64,000 nucleotides of DNA. Source: Skeletonema tropicum (taxonomy: Eukaryota; Bacillariophyta; Thalassiosirophyceae; Thalassiosirales; Thalassiosiraceae). This document shows, piece after piece, positions 27,901 to 37,619 of this stretch. The stretch spans positions 372,001 through 436,000 of the forward strand of contig JAWZXG010000024.1 in the NCBI GenBank assembly GCA_037178625.1, read 5' to 3'. Made by a program: the position numbers and the translations under genes. The notes below the pieces were generated by a model. It was not told where the DNA came from. It did no database searches and saw only the letters and a list, made by a program, of their open reading frames with translations. How positions within the stretch are numbered: position 1 is the stretch's first letter; each line of letters begins with the position of its first letter.

Positions 27901-28312
27901 GTTCTTTCTTTTTACCAGAACTCCGTCCACCACTGCTACGTTCCTCATACCAATTTTTATTAGCATCATTCAATTGTTCTTCCTCTCGTTCATCTAATAC
28001 AAGTGGTGCAGCAAATGTAGGATCAACATCTGCATCGAAAGTAACTGGACGACGAAGCAAAGAATATCCATCTTCTCCAGCACGAGAATCACGTTGGAAT
28101 GTTTCAATATCGTTGTAGGCTGACTCGTTTATATCATCGTTGCTTGTTTCAGTTTCTAGTGGAGAAGAATACAGCGTCGATGCACTTGATGATGGATAGT
28201 TTCGACGGACCGATGCTGCATGCATGAATAATGAGCTCGAAGGTATTTGGAAAGCTGCTGCCGATCCCGCGGCAGTGGATAGAATTGATATCATCGGCTT
28301 CATCATCTTCAT
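24932..28312 (-). CDS. mutS2: MutS2 with C-terminal Smr domain, plastid-targeted (two exons)
   Basis: Exon 1 is 28312-25737 and exon 2 is 25637-24932, giving 1093 residues. The intron 25638-25736 (99 bp, GTGAGT...TTTTAG) joins ...VIADS to WSDIRIV, the start of the domain between clamp and Smr in MutS2. Seen: a signal peptide ending GSAAAFQIPSS, Walker A TGPNSGGKT (about 587), Walker B LMDELGSGTDPNQG (about 667), a His motif TTHYMELK, a long coiled coil (about 760-860), a KOW-like segment VGDKVVVCKKGAFHGKEGVV and the Smr motif HGHGTGVLKK near the C-terminus. Bacterial MutS2 acts on recombination intermediates and stalled ribosomes. The N-terminus is about 200 residues longer than in bacteria and low in complexity. 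Confidence 0.93.
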
Positions 28313-28638
28313 TGAAAATGTTATTTATGGTCCGTGATACAATTCTCCCAATTTTCAACACCGTCGACAAAAGTGATGATGATGATGATTTTGTCCCCCA
28401 CTGTTGTACAGTGTACAGTGCGTCCTGAAACATACGATACCTACTGCGTCCTGATGATCGAGCGATGATGTGGATGTGCGTGATGATGAAGGAACTGCGT
28501 CAGAAGAAGCATTCCTTTTCTTAGGAGAAAGATAATAAAGAAGAAAATGTAACTTACGACGTCTCGGTTTTGAGATGAATGAGATACGGACATACATAAC
28601 CGTCATTTCCATCGCCGATTCATTTGAGTTGGTAAAAA
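28313..28638. other. Upstream region of the MutS2 gene
   Basis: 326 bp up to the MITE. It contains a GATGATGATGATGAT microsatellite near 28374-28389 and a TGTACAGTGTACAG direct repeat near 28406-28419. No gene. Confidence 0.4.
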
Positions 28639-28991
28639 CACGGGAACCTGGGGTTGACACGTCTTGCTGAGAGATTTGTCAAGAGCTTGCCAGGAGTTTC
28701 AAGTCGTGTTTTACAAAATCTAGCGTTGAGGTGCGTTGAGGATGGCCTGTTCCGTCAAAAACTTGCCGCCGACGCCACGGATCGGCCATCTGACACGGTG
28801 CGCCGCCAAGCAGCATGTCACTCGTGGCGGTGGCAGCAAGTTTGCACGTTGGCGCAAGTTTTTGACGGAACAGGCCATCAGAAATCAACCTCAACGCTAG
28901 ATTTTGTAAAACACGACTTGAAACTCCTGGCAAGCTCTCGACAAATCGGCTGCTAACAAAAAGCAGCCACTGTCAACCCCAGGTTCCCGTG
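28639..28991. mobile_element. Foldback MITE with long inverted arms
   Basis: The whole 353 bp is an imperfect palindrome. It opens CACGGGAACCTGGGGTTGAC and closes with the inverse; the arms, about 130-150 bp each, share GCCAGGAGTTTCAAGTCGTG, TTTTACAAAATCTAGCGTTG and GGCCTGTTCCGTCAAAAACT. Flanks are GTAAAAA on both sides (28632-28638 and 28992-28998), a 7-bp target duplication. Open frames on both strands begin with the same peptide because the arms mirror each other; neither is a gene. Superfamily not certain (7-bp duplication is compatible with several cut-and-paste families). Confidence 0.85.
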
Positions 28992-29122
28992 GTAAAAAGG
29001 TCAGTTGAGAACCAGAAAAGCTCATAAAAACTACTGAAGTACCTACTTCTCTATCTATCATCATTATTTCGACAAAACAGACTCCTGCGAAACAACCTCT
29101 CTCTCTTTCACCTTCTCGAAAA

Positions 29123-29860
29123 ATGAAGTCCACAATTACCGCACTACCTTTGGCCATCTTGACGGCTACATCTCAAGTTAATCTGATTAACTTTGTATTT
29201 ATTTACAAGTTGCTCTCTCCATGCAGCGAGGACAAGAACAACCACAAGACACGACGGGGTTGCGCCACTTGAAGGGCAAGGCTGATAAGGAGAAGTGTCT
29301 CAAAGCCAAGATGAGTACATCTAATGACTACGATGGCAATGTTAAAGGAACAGTCAAGGTCTGCTTCACCGATGCTTTGGGAGAAAACACTGGCAGTTTC
29401 AAGTTGAAAGCCGACGGTTTACCTGAATTGATTGCTGGAGGAGTACATATTCATGAGGGTGAGTAACATCATTTTGATTGTTCAATCTTTCTGATAGAGG
29501 TCCTTTCTCATTGCCGTACCCGTACATATTATATGCGCTCTTCGTCATTCAGGGATGGCATGCACGGACTCAGCGTTGCAGGGAGGTCACTACTGGAATA
29601 GCGCTTTGTTGAACGGTGAAGGCCCGAAAGGAGACGGCGACGCTTGGTTCAACATTGCCAGCAGTCTTGCACCAACTGGAACTGGCTACTCTACAGACGA
29701 AGACGGCAAAACTACTGCCTACTTTCACTTCAACAATGGATATGGATACGAGGATAACAAAGGCCACGCAGTCGTCATTCACGGTGAAGTTGGTACCCAA
29801 GTTGACGTCGTACTTGGCGATGGAACCTATCCTCGTGTCGCCTGTGGTGTCCTTCAGTAG
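29123..29860 (+). CDS. Superoxide dismutase-like protein, copy 1 (altered N-terminus)
   Basis: The preferred model has exons 29123-29176, 29227-29458 and 29553-29860 (197 residues). The intron 29459-29552 is shared with copy 2. The first intron (29177-29226, 50 bp) is proposed because a 32-bp insertion (29177-29208) relative to copy 2 would otherwise cause a frameshift and stop; removal of GTTAAT...ATGCAG restores the frame. Without it, translation could only start at 29221, yielding a leaderless protein. Core motifs: GGVHIHEGMAC, GGHYWNS, HAVVIHGE and RVACGVL, matching the Cu ligands and disulfide cysteines of Cu/Zn SOD. Zinc ligands are not evident (see copy 2). Confidence 0.75.
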
Positions 29861-30389
29861 GAACGCAGAATTCTTGATACTCTTATTTGTTTTTTGTTAG
29901 TGCAGAATAACATTTGATTAGCTACCTTAAATTTATTTTCGTTTCACTTTGTAAAGGTAAAGCTTTCATTTCAATTGAAACGCATGAGATGTTACATATA
30001 TTCAGCGAAAAGCACCTCGACGCCAAAGCCAGGTTGGTGTTGCACATAAGAAGGTACCGAGGGGTTCTTAAAGAACAAGGACACATACACACTGACGAAG
30101 AAACGGATGACTGCAAGTGAGCTTTGTCGGAAGAAAGCAAAGAAAATGGAGAAGAAACAGTACCGGACGTCTAAATTTTGAGATTAAAAATTTGTCGCTC
30201 AGTTGCTTCATCGGACTTCGGACCAAATACTTACGTGAGTGTATGGATTAGGGATTCCGTTTGGTACTCCTCTAGAAAAACTTCAATCATTCACATCAGA
30301 AAAGCTCATATCTCTATTATCATTTCGACAAAACAGACTTCTGCGAGACTTCTGCGAACCTACCTCTCTCTCTTTCACCTTCTCGAAAA
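29861..30389. other. Spacer between the two SOD-like genes
   Basis: 529 bp. The first part is 3' flank duplicated after copy 2; the last 100 bp is promoter-proximal sequence shared with copy 1. The middle (about 30000-30280) is unique with no convincing gene. Confidence 0.5.
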
Positions 30390-31090
30390 ATGAAGTCCAC
30401 AATTACCGCACTACCTTTGGCCATCTTGACGGCTACATCTCAGGTTGCTTTCTCCATGCAGCGAGGACAAGAACAACCACAAGACACGACGGGGTTGCGC
30501 CACTTGAAGCACGAACGGGACTGTCTCAAAGCAAAGATGAGTACATCTAATGACTACGATGGCAATGTTAAAGGAACAGTCAAGGTCTGCTTCACCGATG
30601 CTCTGGGAGAAAACACTGGCAGTTTCAAGATGAAAGTCGAAGGTTTACCTGAATTGATTGCTGGAGGAGTACATATTCATGAGGGTGAGTAACATCATTT
30701 TGATTGTTCAATCTTTCTGATAGAGGTCCTTTCTCATTGCCGTACCCGTACATACATATTATATGCGCTCTTCGTCATTCAGGGATGGCATGCACGGACT
30801 CAGCGTTGCAGGGAGGTCACTACTGGAATAGCGCTTTGTTGAACGGTGAAGGCCCGAAAGGAGACGGCGACGCTTGGTTCAACATTGCCAGCAGTCTTGC
30901 ACCAACTGGAACTGGCTACTCTACTGACGAAGACGGCAAAACTACTGCCTACTTTCACTTCGACAATGGATATGGATACGAGGATAACAAAGGCCACGCA
31001 GTCGTCATTCACGGTGAAGTTGGCACCCAAGTTGACGTCGTACTTGGCGATGGAACCTATCCTCGTGTCGCCTGTGGTGTCCTTCAGTAG
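30390..31090 (+). CDS. Secreted superoxide dismutase-like protein, copy 2
   Basis: Exons 30390-30684 and 30783-31090 give 200 residues. The intron 30685-30782 (GTGAGT...ATTCAG) splits the codon for Gly in HIHEG|MACTD. A signal peptide (MKSTITALPLAILTATSQVAFS) precedes the domain. Copper ligands of Cu/Zn SOD are all matched: HIH, the His of GGHYW and the His of VVIHGE; cysteines of the structural disulfide are in MAC and ACGVL. The loop after GGHYW (SALLNGEGPKGDGDAW) has no His where Zn ligands sit, resembling Cu-only SODs of fungi and oomycetes, which are also extracellular. Predicted to dismute superoxide outside the cell or in the secretory pathway; activity is inferred. Confidence 0.85.
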
Positions 31091-32244
31091 GAACGCAGAG
31101 TTCTTGTTCTGTTTTTTGTTAGTGCAGAATAACATTTGATTACTTATAGCTTAGTATTTATTTCGTATGTTTGAATATTCGATATTATGACTATGGTAAA
31201 GCTTTAGCTTTCATTTCAAGTTGAACACACGAGAAGTTACTCCACAATGTCCTTGCCATTGCTGCTAAGCGACTTTCTTAAGTATCTCTTGAGCTCTTGC
31301 AACAATCTCTCTAGCCATCTTAGAAGCAAAAAATAGTCGAAATAAAGTGCCTTTTGTGCTCATAACATAACATTAAAGGATGTTGATACGTAAAGAGGTC
31401 GGTAGCACTCGTGCCTTCTCTAGCGTGTTATCCGAGAGATGTAGAAATGATTACCTTCTCATCTCTAGCTAGAGATGTACTCTCAAGTGTGTAAGTATTG
31501 TCACCACCAACACAATGACGAGAGAAGACGTTCTTCGAACCCTCCTCAGGTCCTCACGGACATCATAATCCTTCAAATGTTTGCAATACGTCCCTATGGG
31601 GGCAAAGCCCAATGATCCGCAGATTCCTTTTCGGCGCCGACACGATTCAAATTCAACCGCTCTCCTTCACCTCCAATCGACCTCAAGCTGCCAAGATGTA
31701 CCTCGAATACCTCCAAAGCACGGCCCCACACGTTGTTCTCCTACTCGTGAACTCGTCGTGGTCCTAATCCATACCAGCCCACCAGAAATTCTACGGCCAC
31801 TCCTACACCGTACCCAACCCAAAAATCCACTTCCTATACCTCCAACAATTCGGTCTTGCCTGCTCCAAAGCGTTCACTATCCACCTACATCGACCAATCC
31901 GTACCCAGTAGGCTCGGGCGTCCTCGGGGACTACCCGAGCCCATCCTGGGTTAAGTTCTCCTTTTTGTATCGGCACTCTAGAGAGGGTGTCTCTCTCTCG
32001 GCAAGAGAAACTAATCAGGAATGGGGTACGTCCATTCTTTCTATCACTATCATCCAATCTATTTGAGCATCGGAATCGGATTCGATTAGTTTGTATCTCG
32101 TGTGCATGGCGGCAAATGTGAATGTGGTCACGAGTGAAGCTACAGATTAGACAAAAACCAGCAAATGTTGCCTTTATCATCTTTATCTATAGTCATAAAC
32201 AACACGCGTCCGCATCCTACTCCTACCACTACCATACATACTCT
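31091..32244. other. Geneless stretch with degenerate sequence
   Basis: 1.15 kb. Around 31580-32060 the plus-strand frame is open over short pieces in different phases, suggesting decayed coding sequence, but no domain can be named. No RNA gene or clear repeat seen. Confidence 0.45.
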
Positions 32245-32372
32245 AGGGGCAGTCTTTGCGCTCTACACACGAGACGAATTTATGCCTTTTTGCACATTTA
32301 CCTAACATTACCGGGAATCACTGTACGAATTGTCATTTTGTTGCACATTTCCCCGATGAACGTCTCAGACGG

Positions 32373-32455
32373 ATTCGTGTGGCCACACGAGATCTCGTGT
32401 GAGATGTGGCCAGCTCACACGAGATTTTGTACAATTTTGTACGGCCACACGAATC
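32373..32455. repeat. Nested perfect inverted repeats (hairpin cluster)
   Basis: Outer stem GATTCGTGTGGCC (32373-32385) with GGCCACACGAATC (32443-32455). Inner stem TCTCGTGTGAG (32393-32403) with CTCACACGAGA (32414-32424). Two overlapping perfect palindromes also occur, TCGTGTGGCCACACGA (32375-32390) and CACACGAGATCTCGTGTG (32384-32401). They are built from the same CACACGAG word as the ends of the surrounding element. Confidence 0.85.
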
Positions 32456-33726
32456 TATCAAACACCCCCTATGCCCTCCCATCATGGCACTTCTACACCC
32501 CTAGCTGACCAGCCACCACAACCTCCGGCCACAATGCGTTTGCCTATGTTATGAGCTTCCGTTAGAGCTGCCGGTCGGCGTTGTAGGTGGGGTATTATTC
32601 AAAATATAGCGTTTTGTGTCGAAAATGAGGACATCGATCGAAGCATTTATTATTTATGCACATGAAATGTAAGGCGGATAACGCAACAAATCAATGCAAG
32701 CCGTGGCGTAAATCGTCTTATGATATGTAAGGAAGGTATCTGCAACATTGTAGAATTATTGGGCGGTCGTAGGTCTCATTTGATACGTTATATTAGACCG
32801 ACTCGCCTGTGCTCGGACGATGCTGCCGACGATGTCATCGTTATATTTAATGGTGTGTTGCCGCTCTGTTACTGACACCGCTACCCCCAATGATCAACAC
32901 AATAATCATCTTTGATTTGCCGCTCAGGCTGGTTCTCAAAAACTGTTTCTACCAAAATTATCCGTGTTATCTACCTATTTTGGAGGAGGTGATCATGCTA
33001 TTGTGCTATCCACACATCTGTTGGGTGGTTAATGACGCAATAAAACGGACAGAGACGATATACCAAGCGAAAGAGTTTGGATTTACACTATTGAGAGCGA
33101 GGGGGGACAATAGTTTGGTGTCCTCCATCTATATACAAAGAATGTCAGCTCATTATAGTTGAATTGTGTATTGTTGTTCAGATCAAATAATTCCAAAGAA
33201 CATGCACAAACTGTCACTCACTCCAATAATGTTAAACACCAACTGATCATATGCGCTTCACTATCATGGAGAATGGCTTCATAATGTCATGATGGCTAGA
33301 TTACTTCGTAAAGAGTATAAATATGCAACAAATTTATCAGCCATACCCTGCAATCACAATCCAAAGAGTTACATTGTTGTCCTGTATCACCTCAGATCAG
33401 CTCATCCACAGTGTTATTTCTCCATATAACGGTTGAAATATCATTGAATAATGAGATATTGTGGCATAGGTGCTGGTATCATATTATTTGGGATCATCTA
33501 AGACCCTTGCAACATATTGTGGGGTGCCGGTGATGTGCGTTCAGTAGGTAAATAATGAGAGTAATATGGATGACTCCTCACCAAAAACATTTGAAACTCC
33601 TATAGGATAGTTATATGAAGGATATATGAGGGTAATGACCCATTGGTTGAATGATAACATGGAATAAATGACCCGTATTGACCATTTGACGCTCGGTCGA
33701 AATACGGAAACGTACTATTTAGTGAG

Positions 33727-33855
33727 CAATACGTCGTCACACACTTAATATCGGTACAAATGATGGGACCATTCGATTCTGCGTTGAAAATTGGTCTAAA
33801 TACAATATTTTGGGTTTGGTAGACGTAAGGTTGCCGGTGTTAAAGGCATTGTACT
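33727..33855 (+). repeat. Dispersed repeat, copy 2
   Basis: Same orientation and same blocks as 4591-4727 (CAATACGTCGTCACACACTT, AATATCGGTACAAA, ATATTTTGGGTTTG, GGTTGCCGGTGTT). Lies inside the putative TIR element 32245-34089. Confidence 0.75.
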
Positions 33856-34289
33856 TGTGTTATCGATCAGTGCTGTCATGGTAAAATTGTGATTTTGTGA
33901 TGAGTCGTTGTGAGAAAAGTGTGACTGTTTAGTATCTTTTTAGGTCCTTCTTAGATGAGTGTTATCTCGTGTGTTCTCTCTTGTATTCTCGTGTGCACGA
34001 GCGTTTCAGAGCGCAGAGACACAATTACGGATTTTTGTGTGATTGTAGAAAAAAATCCGTCTCGTGTGTAGAGCGCAAAGACAGCCTCTTACAGCTGTTA
34101 GCAAATCTTGGCGGATAATCGCAGAATTTTTATTCCTACGTACAAACGTACTGAAAGCCCCTTAACTGGGGAGCTACTCTACCCGTAAAAGTTCCGTCTT
34201 TATCAATTGCGAACAACAACCGGACCATGGTAAATAATGCCTCGTATGCCATATTCCACCAAGAGACATAAATGAACATTGTCCTATGT

Positions 34290-37200
34290 TTATTTCTTCT
34301 TTGCCGTCGCTTCCACCTTCGTATTCTCTCGTTTTACTCTGAGACTAAAGTTGAGCTTCTCTTCCTTCTTGAGCAAATCATTCTTGAAATCAAAGTCTTT
34401 TGCGTAGACAGTTTTCATAATGAAAGATTTGTCAAAGTCAATAGCAGCACGATGACATTTCAAAACCTTCTTCAGCGTTTCAATTCTCTTGTGCGGAATG
34501 GGTGCATCCTCACTTGAATTACCTTCTGTCTCCTTGGTATTCTTTGCCTCAATCTCCAACATCTTATATGTCTCCATGTAACCTCTTGCCCTGGCACTGA
34601 ACTTACGAATGAGATCCACAGTGAGAACCTCTCTTGAAATACACTTGTCGACCAATGCAAGGAAATCAGCAGTCGTTTTCTTTTGAGCTAATGGATGTCT
34701 TCGGTAGAGAGCTTTGGAGAATCCCCAAGAGTATTCGACACCCTCGCCAGCGTATTCAGCATGGTACTTTGTTGTAATCAAGGCTCTTACTCCCAAAGAT
34801 TCACAAACATATTCGAGTTGGCTTTGTTCAGACAAAAAATCCGTGCAGTTTGCAAGCAAATGCCGGAGGGAAAGCTCAGGAACCAAGTTACCCTCATCAT
34901 CATACTTCATCACTTGGTAGCTGCCCTTTCTGAAGGTTGCTATATCGATCCAGCCACGTTCATACGCAATCTGCAGAAGTCCCTTACCCTTGCCCTCCCA
35001 TCCATATATCATTTTGGTGGTAGGTGTTATTTTGATATCGATACTAGACGCTTGCGCCATTTTTGCTAGCTCAGCATGTGTCATCTTCCATAACCTTATT
35101 TCTCCTTCCTTTTTCCCCCACTCGGTGTCCATCAGCTCCGATATCAGCTCTTTCTTCACCTTATGTCGCTCTTTCCTCTTGTCTTCTGGTATTTCAACCT
35201 CTCGGTCGTGCCGTTGTCTTTCACGTTCCTCTGCTGTCAGCCAAAATGGGCCGACATCTTCACTGGTGAAGTTCATCGTTTGTTCTTGACCGATAGTCAC
35301 CATTGCTGGATTGGATGCATCGTAGTATGGCCCGACAAATTCCTCCTGCCGTTCAATTTTGGTGTTCCTAGCTTGCGATGGTGTCGAGTGCCAATTCTTG
35401 TTCATTTCCTTTGCATCAAGACCGTCAACACGCTTCTTTGCATGACCACTGCTCGAATCAAAAAGAAAGACATATTCATACTCATCTCCGAGTATTACTT
35501 TTACGCAATCTATTATATCTTCCGTTTGCAGGATCGTGTGGTTCCCTGTCCAGTACCCGTTCTTCCCGTATGCAAACTTAAGAATCCCAGGTGACGATTC
35601 AAGTGGTTGCTTTTTTGTGTTACCATTTACGGCAATTGCCGCTGCCTTGTCGAAGTATTCTTGATTGGCTCTAGCAGCATTAATCTCCTTCAGCTGATCT
35701 TCGGTGATAGGAATGCCCCAACCCAATTCTCTCGATTGAAACGCAGATATCATGATACCAGCACCAACAGTCTTCGGCATAATTGCCCTCCTTCCATTCG
35801 GATCAACCCACTGGTGAGTCCGCGACAGAAAAGCATTAAAAATAGCCTCATCCTGGCCAAAGATGATGACAGGTTTGTCTTCAGCTTTCTTTCTTATGCT
35901 TACTCTTCCTCCAAATGCTCCATACTTATCGTTTGCAATCTTCTGCAGACGCACGTGTTTGTCCACATGAAACTCAAAGTATACTTTTTCATCAACTCCC
36001 TTGAACTTATAAGCAACCTTATCTAACATGTCCTTCGCCTTCTCGCCATCTTTGTCATCTTCGAGCGCTGTTTTCAAATCGTCAAATTCGGTCTGTGACA
36101 AATGAACCCATCGATGAGATCGTGGTTCAAGCACTGATAGATATTCGTCTGTTAACCGAGACCGATGCTCTATCTGTTCGGCATACTCATGGCCATCAAC
36201 GTAGTAGCATTTCTTTGACACCTCTCGTTTGAAACCAAGGTATCCGACCCACCTCCCAACCGTTGAGTATGATGGTGGATTTTTGAGATATCTGTCAACC
36301 AGTTGAAATTCTTCTGAGTCTTCGGTAAAGTTGATGTTGGTTTTCACCTCTTCATTTAGTTGCTTTATCATTGTTGTGTTAAAATGTTCCCTCAGCAATT
36401 CAACGCTGAAATGTTCCAGATGGTCAAGTATGAAGTTTGACACATCTACTGCTGCTGTCGGAAATACCTCAAATAGTGTAGGCTTTCGTTTGATACCATT
36501 GGCGACGTAGGGGTTGGGGTTTGGAAATTGATGATTAACGCGGAAGATACGGTTCCAATTCATGATTGTCCTACCAGTTGCTGCATTGAACAGTGTTAAA
36601 TCATTGAGCAGCCTTGCCGCTTTGTCGCAACAAGCTTGGAATGGAAACCCAACTCGATACTCGGCAAGTGCTATTGAATACGCAACCCTGAGGTATAAAC
36701 ATTTATTGCGTAAGTCAAATAAGGCATGCTTTGTCAATTTACTATCTTCGTGCAAGTCAATGACGCCTGCTTCTTCGTATCCATTTGCTGATTGCCCCAC
36801 CAGTGTAAGTGATTCAACCAATTGCACTAGTCCGTTGTACACATCGGCACCTTCGTCAAATCCGAAGAGAGCTGCTGCTTCAGGTGACTGCCATATAATA
36901 TTCGGAGTCTGGTTGTTGCTGCTGTTATCCCCGTCTATATCGCCACTGCTGTTGTTATTGTCGTCGTCTTCATCTTCATCTTCGTCGTCAACTTGATTAT
37001 TCTCATCCTCTAATCTACCCACGTTGGTGACGAATGGCACGAGAGGGCTCTGCTGCTGCTCAACTAGTCGTTGCGAGCGCCTTGTTCTTTTTTGTGGAGT
37101 AGGAGTAATTGGTGCAGCCGCTGATGATTTTGTTGCTTCTTTACGTTTGTTCTCATTATTTTTGTTCTTCTTCTTACCAGCGCATCCATCGTCGGGAAAT

Positions 37201-37619
37201 GATACTTGCTCCGGCTTGTTGCAAGATCGCTGCCGATTATTAGTTGCACTGTAACTCTGTATATGTTCTATTTCTGTGCACAATAACTCTGCTGCGCGTA
37301 TTGGTTCGTTGGGCACTTTCTCTCCCTTTCCAAAGTAGTAATAGTGCACCATCCGGCGTAATGACGAATTGAATGGACATGATGTTGTGAAATTTTTGTG
37401 GTATATCTTGTGTACATTGCTGCTGTTGAAAGGTCCGGCTGCCTTGTTCAGACGCTGCACGAGTTTGTTCCGTAAGGTATTGTCTTTATCTACATTCGTA
37501 TAGTGTCTGTGCAATATCTCTACCAACGACTGGTCGCAAATCCACCTGCCGCGATAAGTGTCACTTTTACTGATGAGCCGTGTGAAAAGGTATTCAAAAA
37601 GTGTATTACCATCGTTCAT
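34290..37619 (-). CDS. Large DDE-type transposase
   Basis: 1109 residues, intact, ATG at 37619. The N-terminal 250 residues include a nuclear-type basic stretch (KKKNKNNENKRKE, QKRTRRSQRL) and an acidic Asp/Asn run. A helical region follows, then the catalytic core: GQDEAIF (first Asp, about 585) with THQWVDPNGRRAIMPKT, LFDSSSGHAK (second Asp, about 720) and TKYHAEYAGEGVEYSWG with the third acid (about 960), then ALYRRHP. The order Asp...FD-x3-H...H-x-E-x-n-E-x3-WG resembles very large IS630/mariner-like DDE transposases common in fungi and algae. It acts in the nucleus on its own ends. Terminal repeats were not found with confidence: AAGCCCCTT occurs inversely at about 34157 and 38059. Confidence 0.85.
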   Translation of the reverse strand: MNDGNTLFEYLFTRLISKSDTYRGRWICDQSLVEILHRHYTNVDKDNTLRNKLVQRLNKAAGPFNSSNVHKIYHKNFTTSCPFNSSLRRMVHYYYFGKGEKVPNEPIRAAELLCTEIEHIQSYSATNNRQRSCNKPEQVSFPDDGCAGKKKNKNNENKRKEATKSSAAAPITPTPQKRTRRSQRLVEQQQSPLVPFVTNVGRLEDENNQVDDEDEDEDDDNNNSSGDIDGDNSSNNQTPNIIWQSPEAAALFGFDEGADVYNGLVQLVESLTLVGQSANGYEEAGVIDLHEDSKLTKHALFDLRNKCLYLRVAYSIALAEYRVGFPFQACCDKAARLLNDLTLFNAATGRTIMNWNRIFRVNHQFPNPNPYVANGIKRKPTLFEVFPTAAVDVSNFILDHLEHFSVELLREHFNTTMIKQLNEEVKTNINFTEDSEEFQLVDRYLKNPPSYSTVGRWVGYLGFKREVSKKCYYVDGHEYAEQIEHRSRLTDEYLSVLEPRSHRWVHLSQTEFDDLKTALEDDKDGEKAKDMLDKVAYKFKGVDEKVYFEFHVDKHVRLQKIANDKYGAFGGRVSIRKKAEDKPVIIFGQDEAIFNAFLSRTHQWVDPNGRRAIMPKTVGAGIMISAFQSRELGWGIPITEDQLKEINAARANQEYFDKAAAIAVNGNTKKQPLESSPGILKFAYGKNGYWTGNHTILQTEDIIDCVKVILGDEYEYVFLFDSSSGHAKKRVDGLDAKEMNKNWHSTPSQARNTKIERQEEFVGPYYDASNPAMVTIGQEQTMNFTSEDVGPFWLTAEERERQRHDREVEIPEDKRKERHKVKKELISELMDTEWGKKEGEIRLWKMTHAELAKMAQASSIDIKITPTTKMIYGWEGKGKGLLQIAYERGWIDIATFRKGSYQVMKYDDEGNLVPELSLRHLLANCTDFLSEQSQLEYVCESLGVRALITTKYHAEYAGEGVEYSWGFSKALYRRHPLAQKKTTADFLALVDKCISREVLTVDLIRKFSARARGYMETYKMLEIEAKNTKETEGNSSEDAPIPHKRIETLKKVLKCHRAAIDFDKSFIMKTVYAKDFDFKNDLLKKEEKLNFSLRVKRENTKVEATAKKK

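Larger units (their letters stand above)
29020..31210 (+). repeat. Tandem gene duplication (two units of about 1.27 kb)
   Basis: About 29020-29995 and 30285-31235 share promoter-proximal sequence (TTTCGACAAAACAGACT, CTCTCTCTTTCACCTTCTCG), exons, the intron and 3' flank (GTTAGTGCAGAATAACATTTGATTA). Even introns are nearly identical, differing mainly by a 4-bp CATA insertion near 30754. This indicates a young duplication or gene conversion. Both copies keep full exon 2 frames. Confidence 0.9.
32245..34089. mobile_element. Putative TIR element without genes (about 1.85 kb)
   Basis: The ends are inverted copies: AGGGGCAGTCTTTGCGCTCT and on (32245-32281) against 34053-34089 read in reverse, with three mismatches over 37 nt. 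Both ends carry further copies of CACACGAG/CTCGTGTG (32266, 32385, 32394, 32416, 33967, 33985 and 34060), the pattern of subterminal transposase-binding repeats. No coding frame of note lies inside. No target duplication could be found, so the outer boundaries are approximate and the element may be truncated or composite. Confidence 0.55.

Noticed and set aside
28654..28956. Pair of 84-100 codon ORFs on opposite strands with the same starting peptide
   Set aside because: Explained by the mirrored arms of the foldback MITE; not independent genes.
31581..32180. Overlapping plus and minus ORFs of 125-161 codons
   Set aside because: Low-complexity Ser/Pro/Thr translation without any motif; possible decayed sequence, not a supportable gene.
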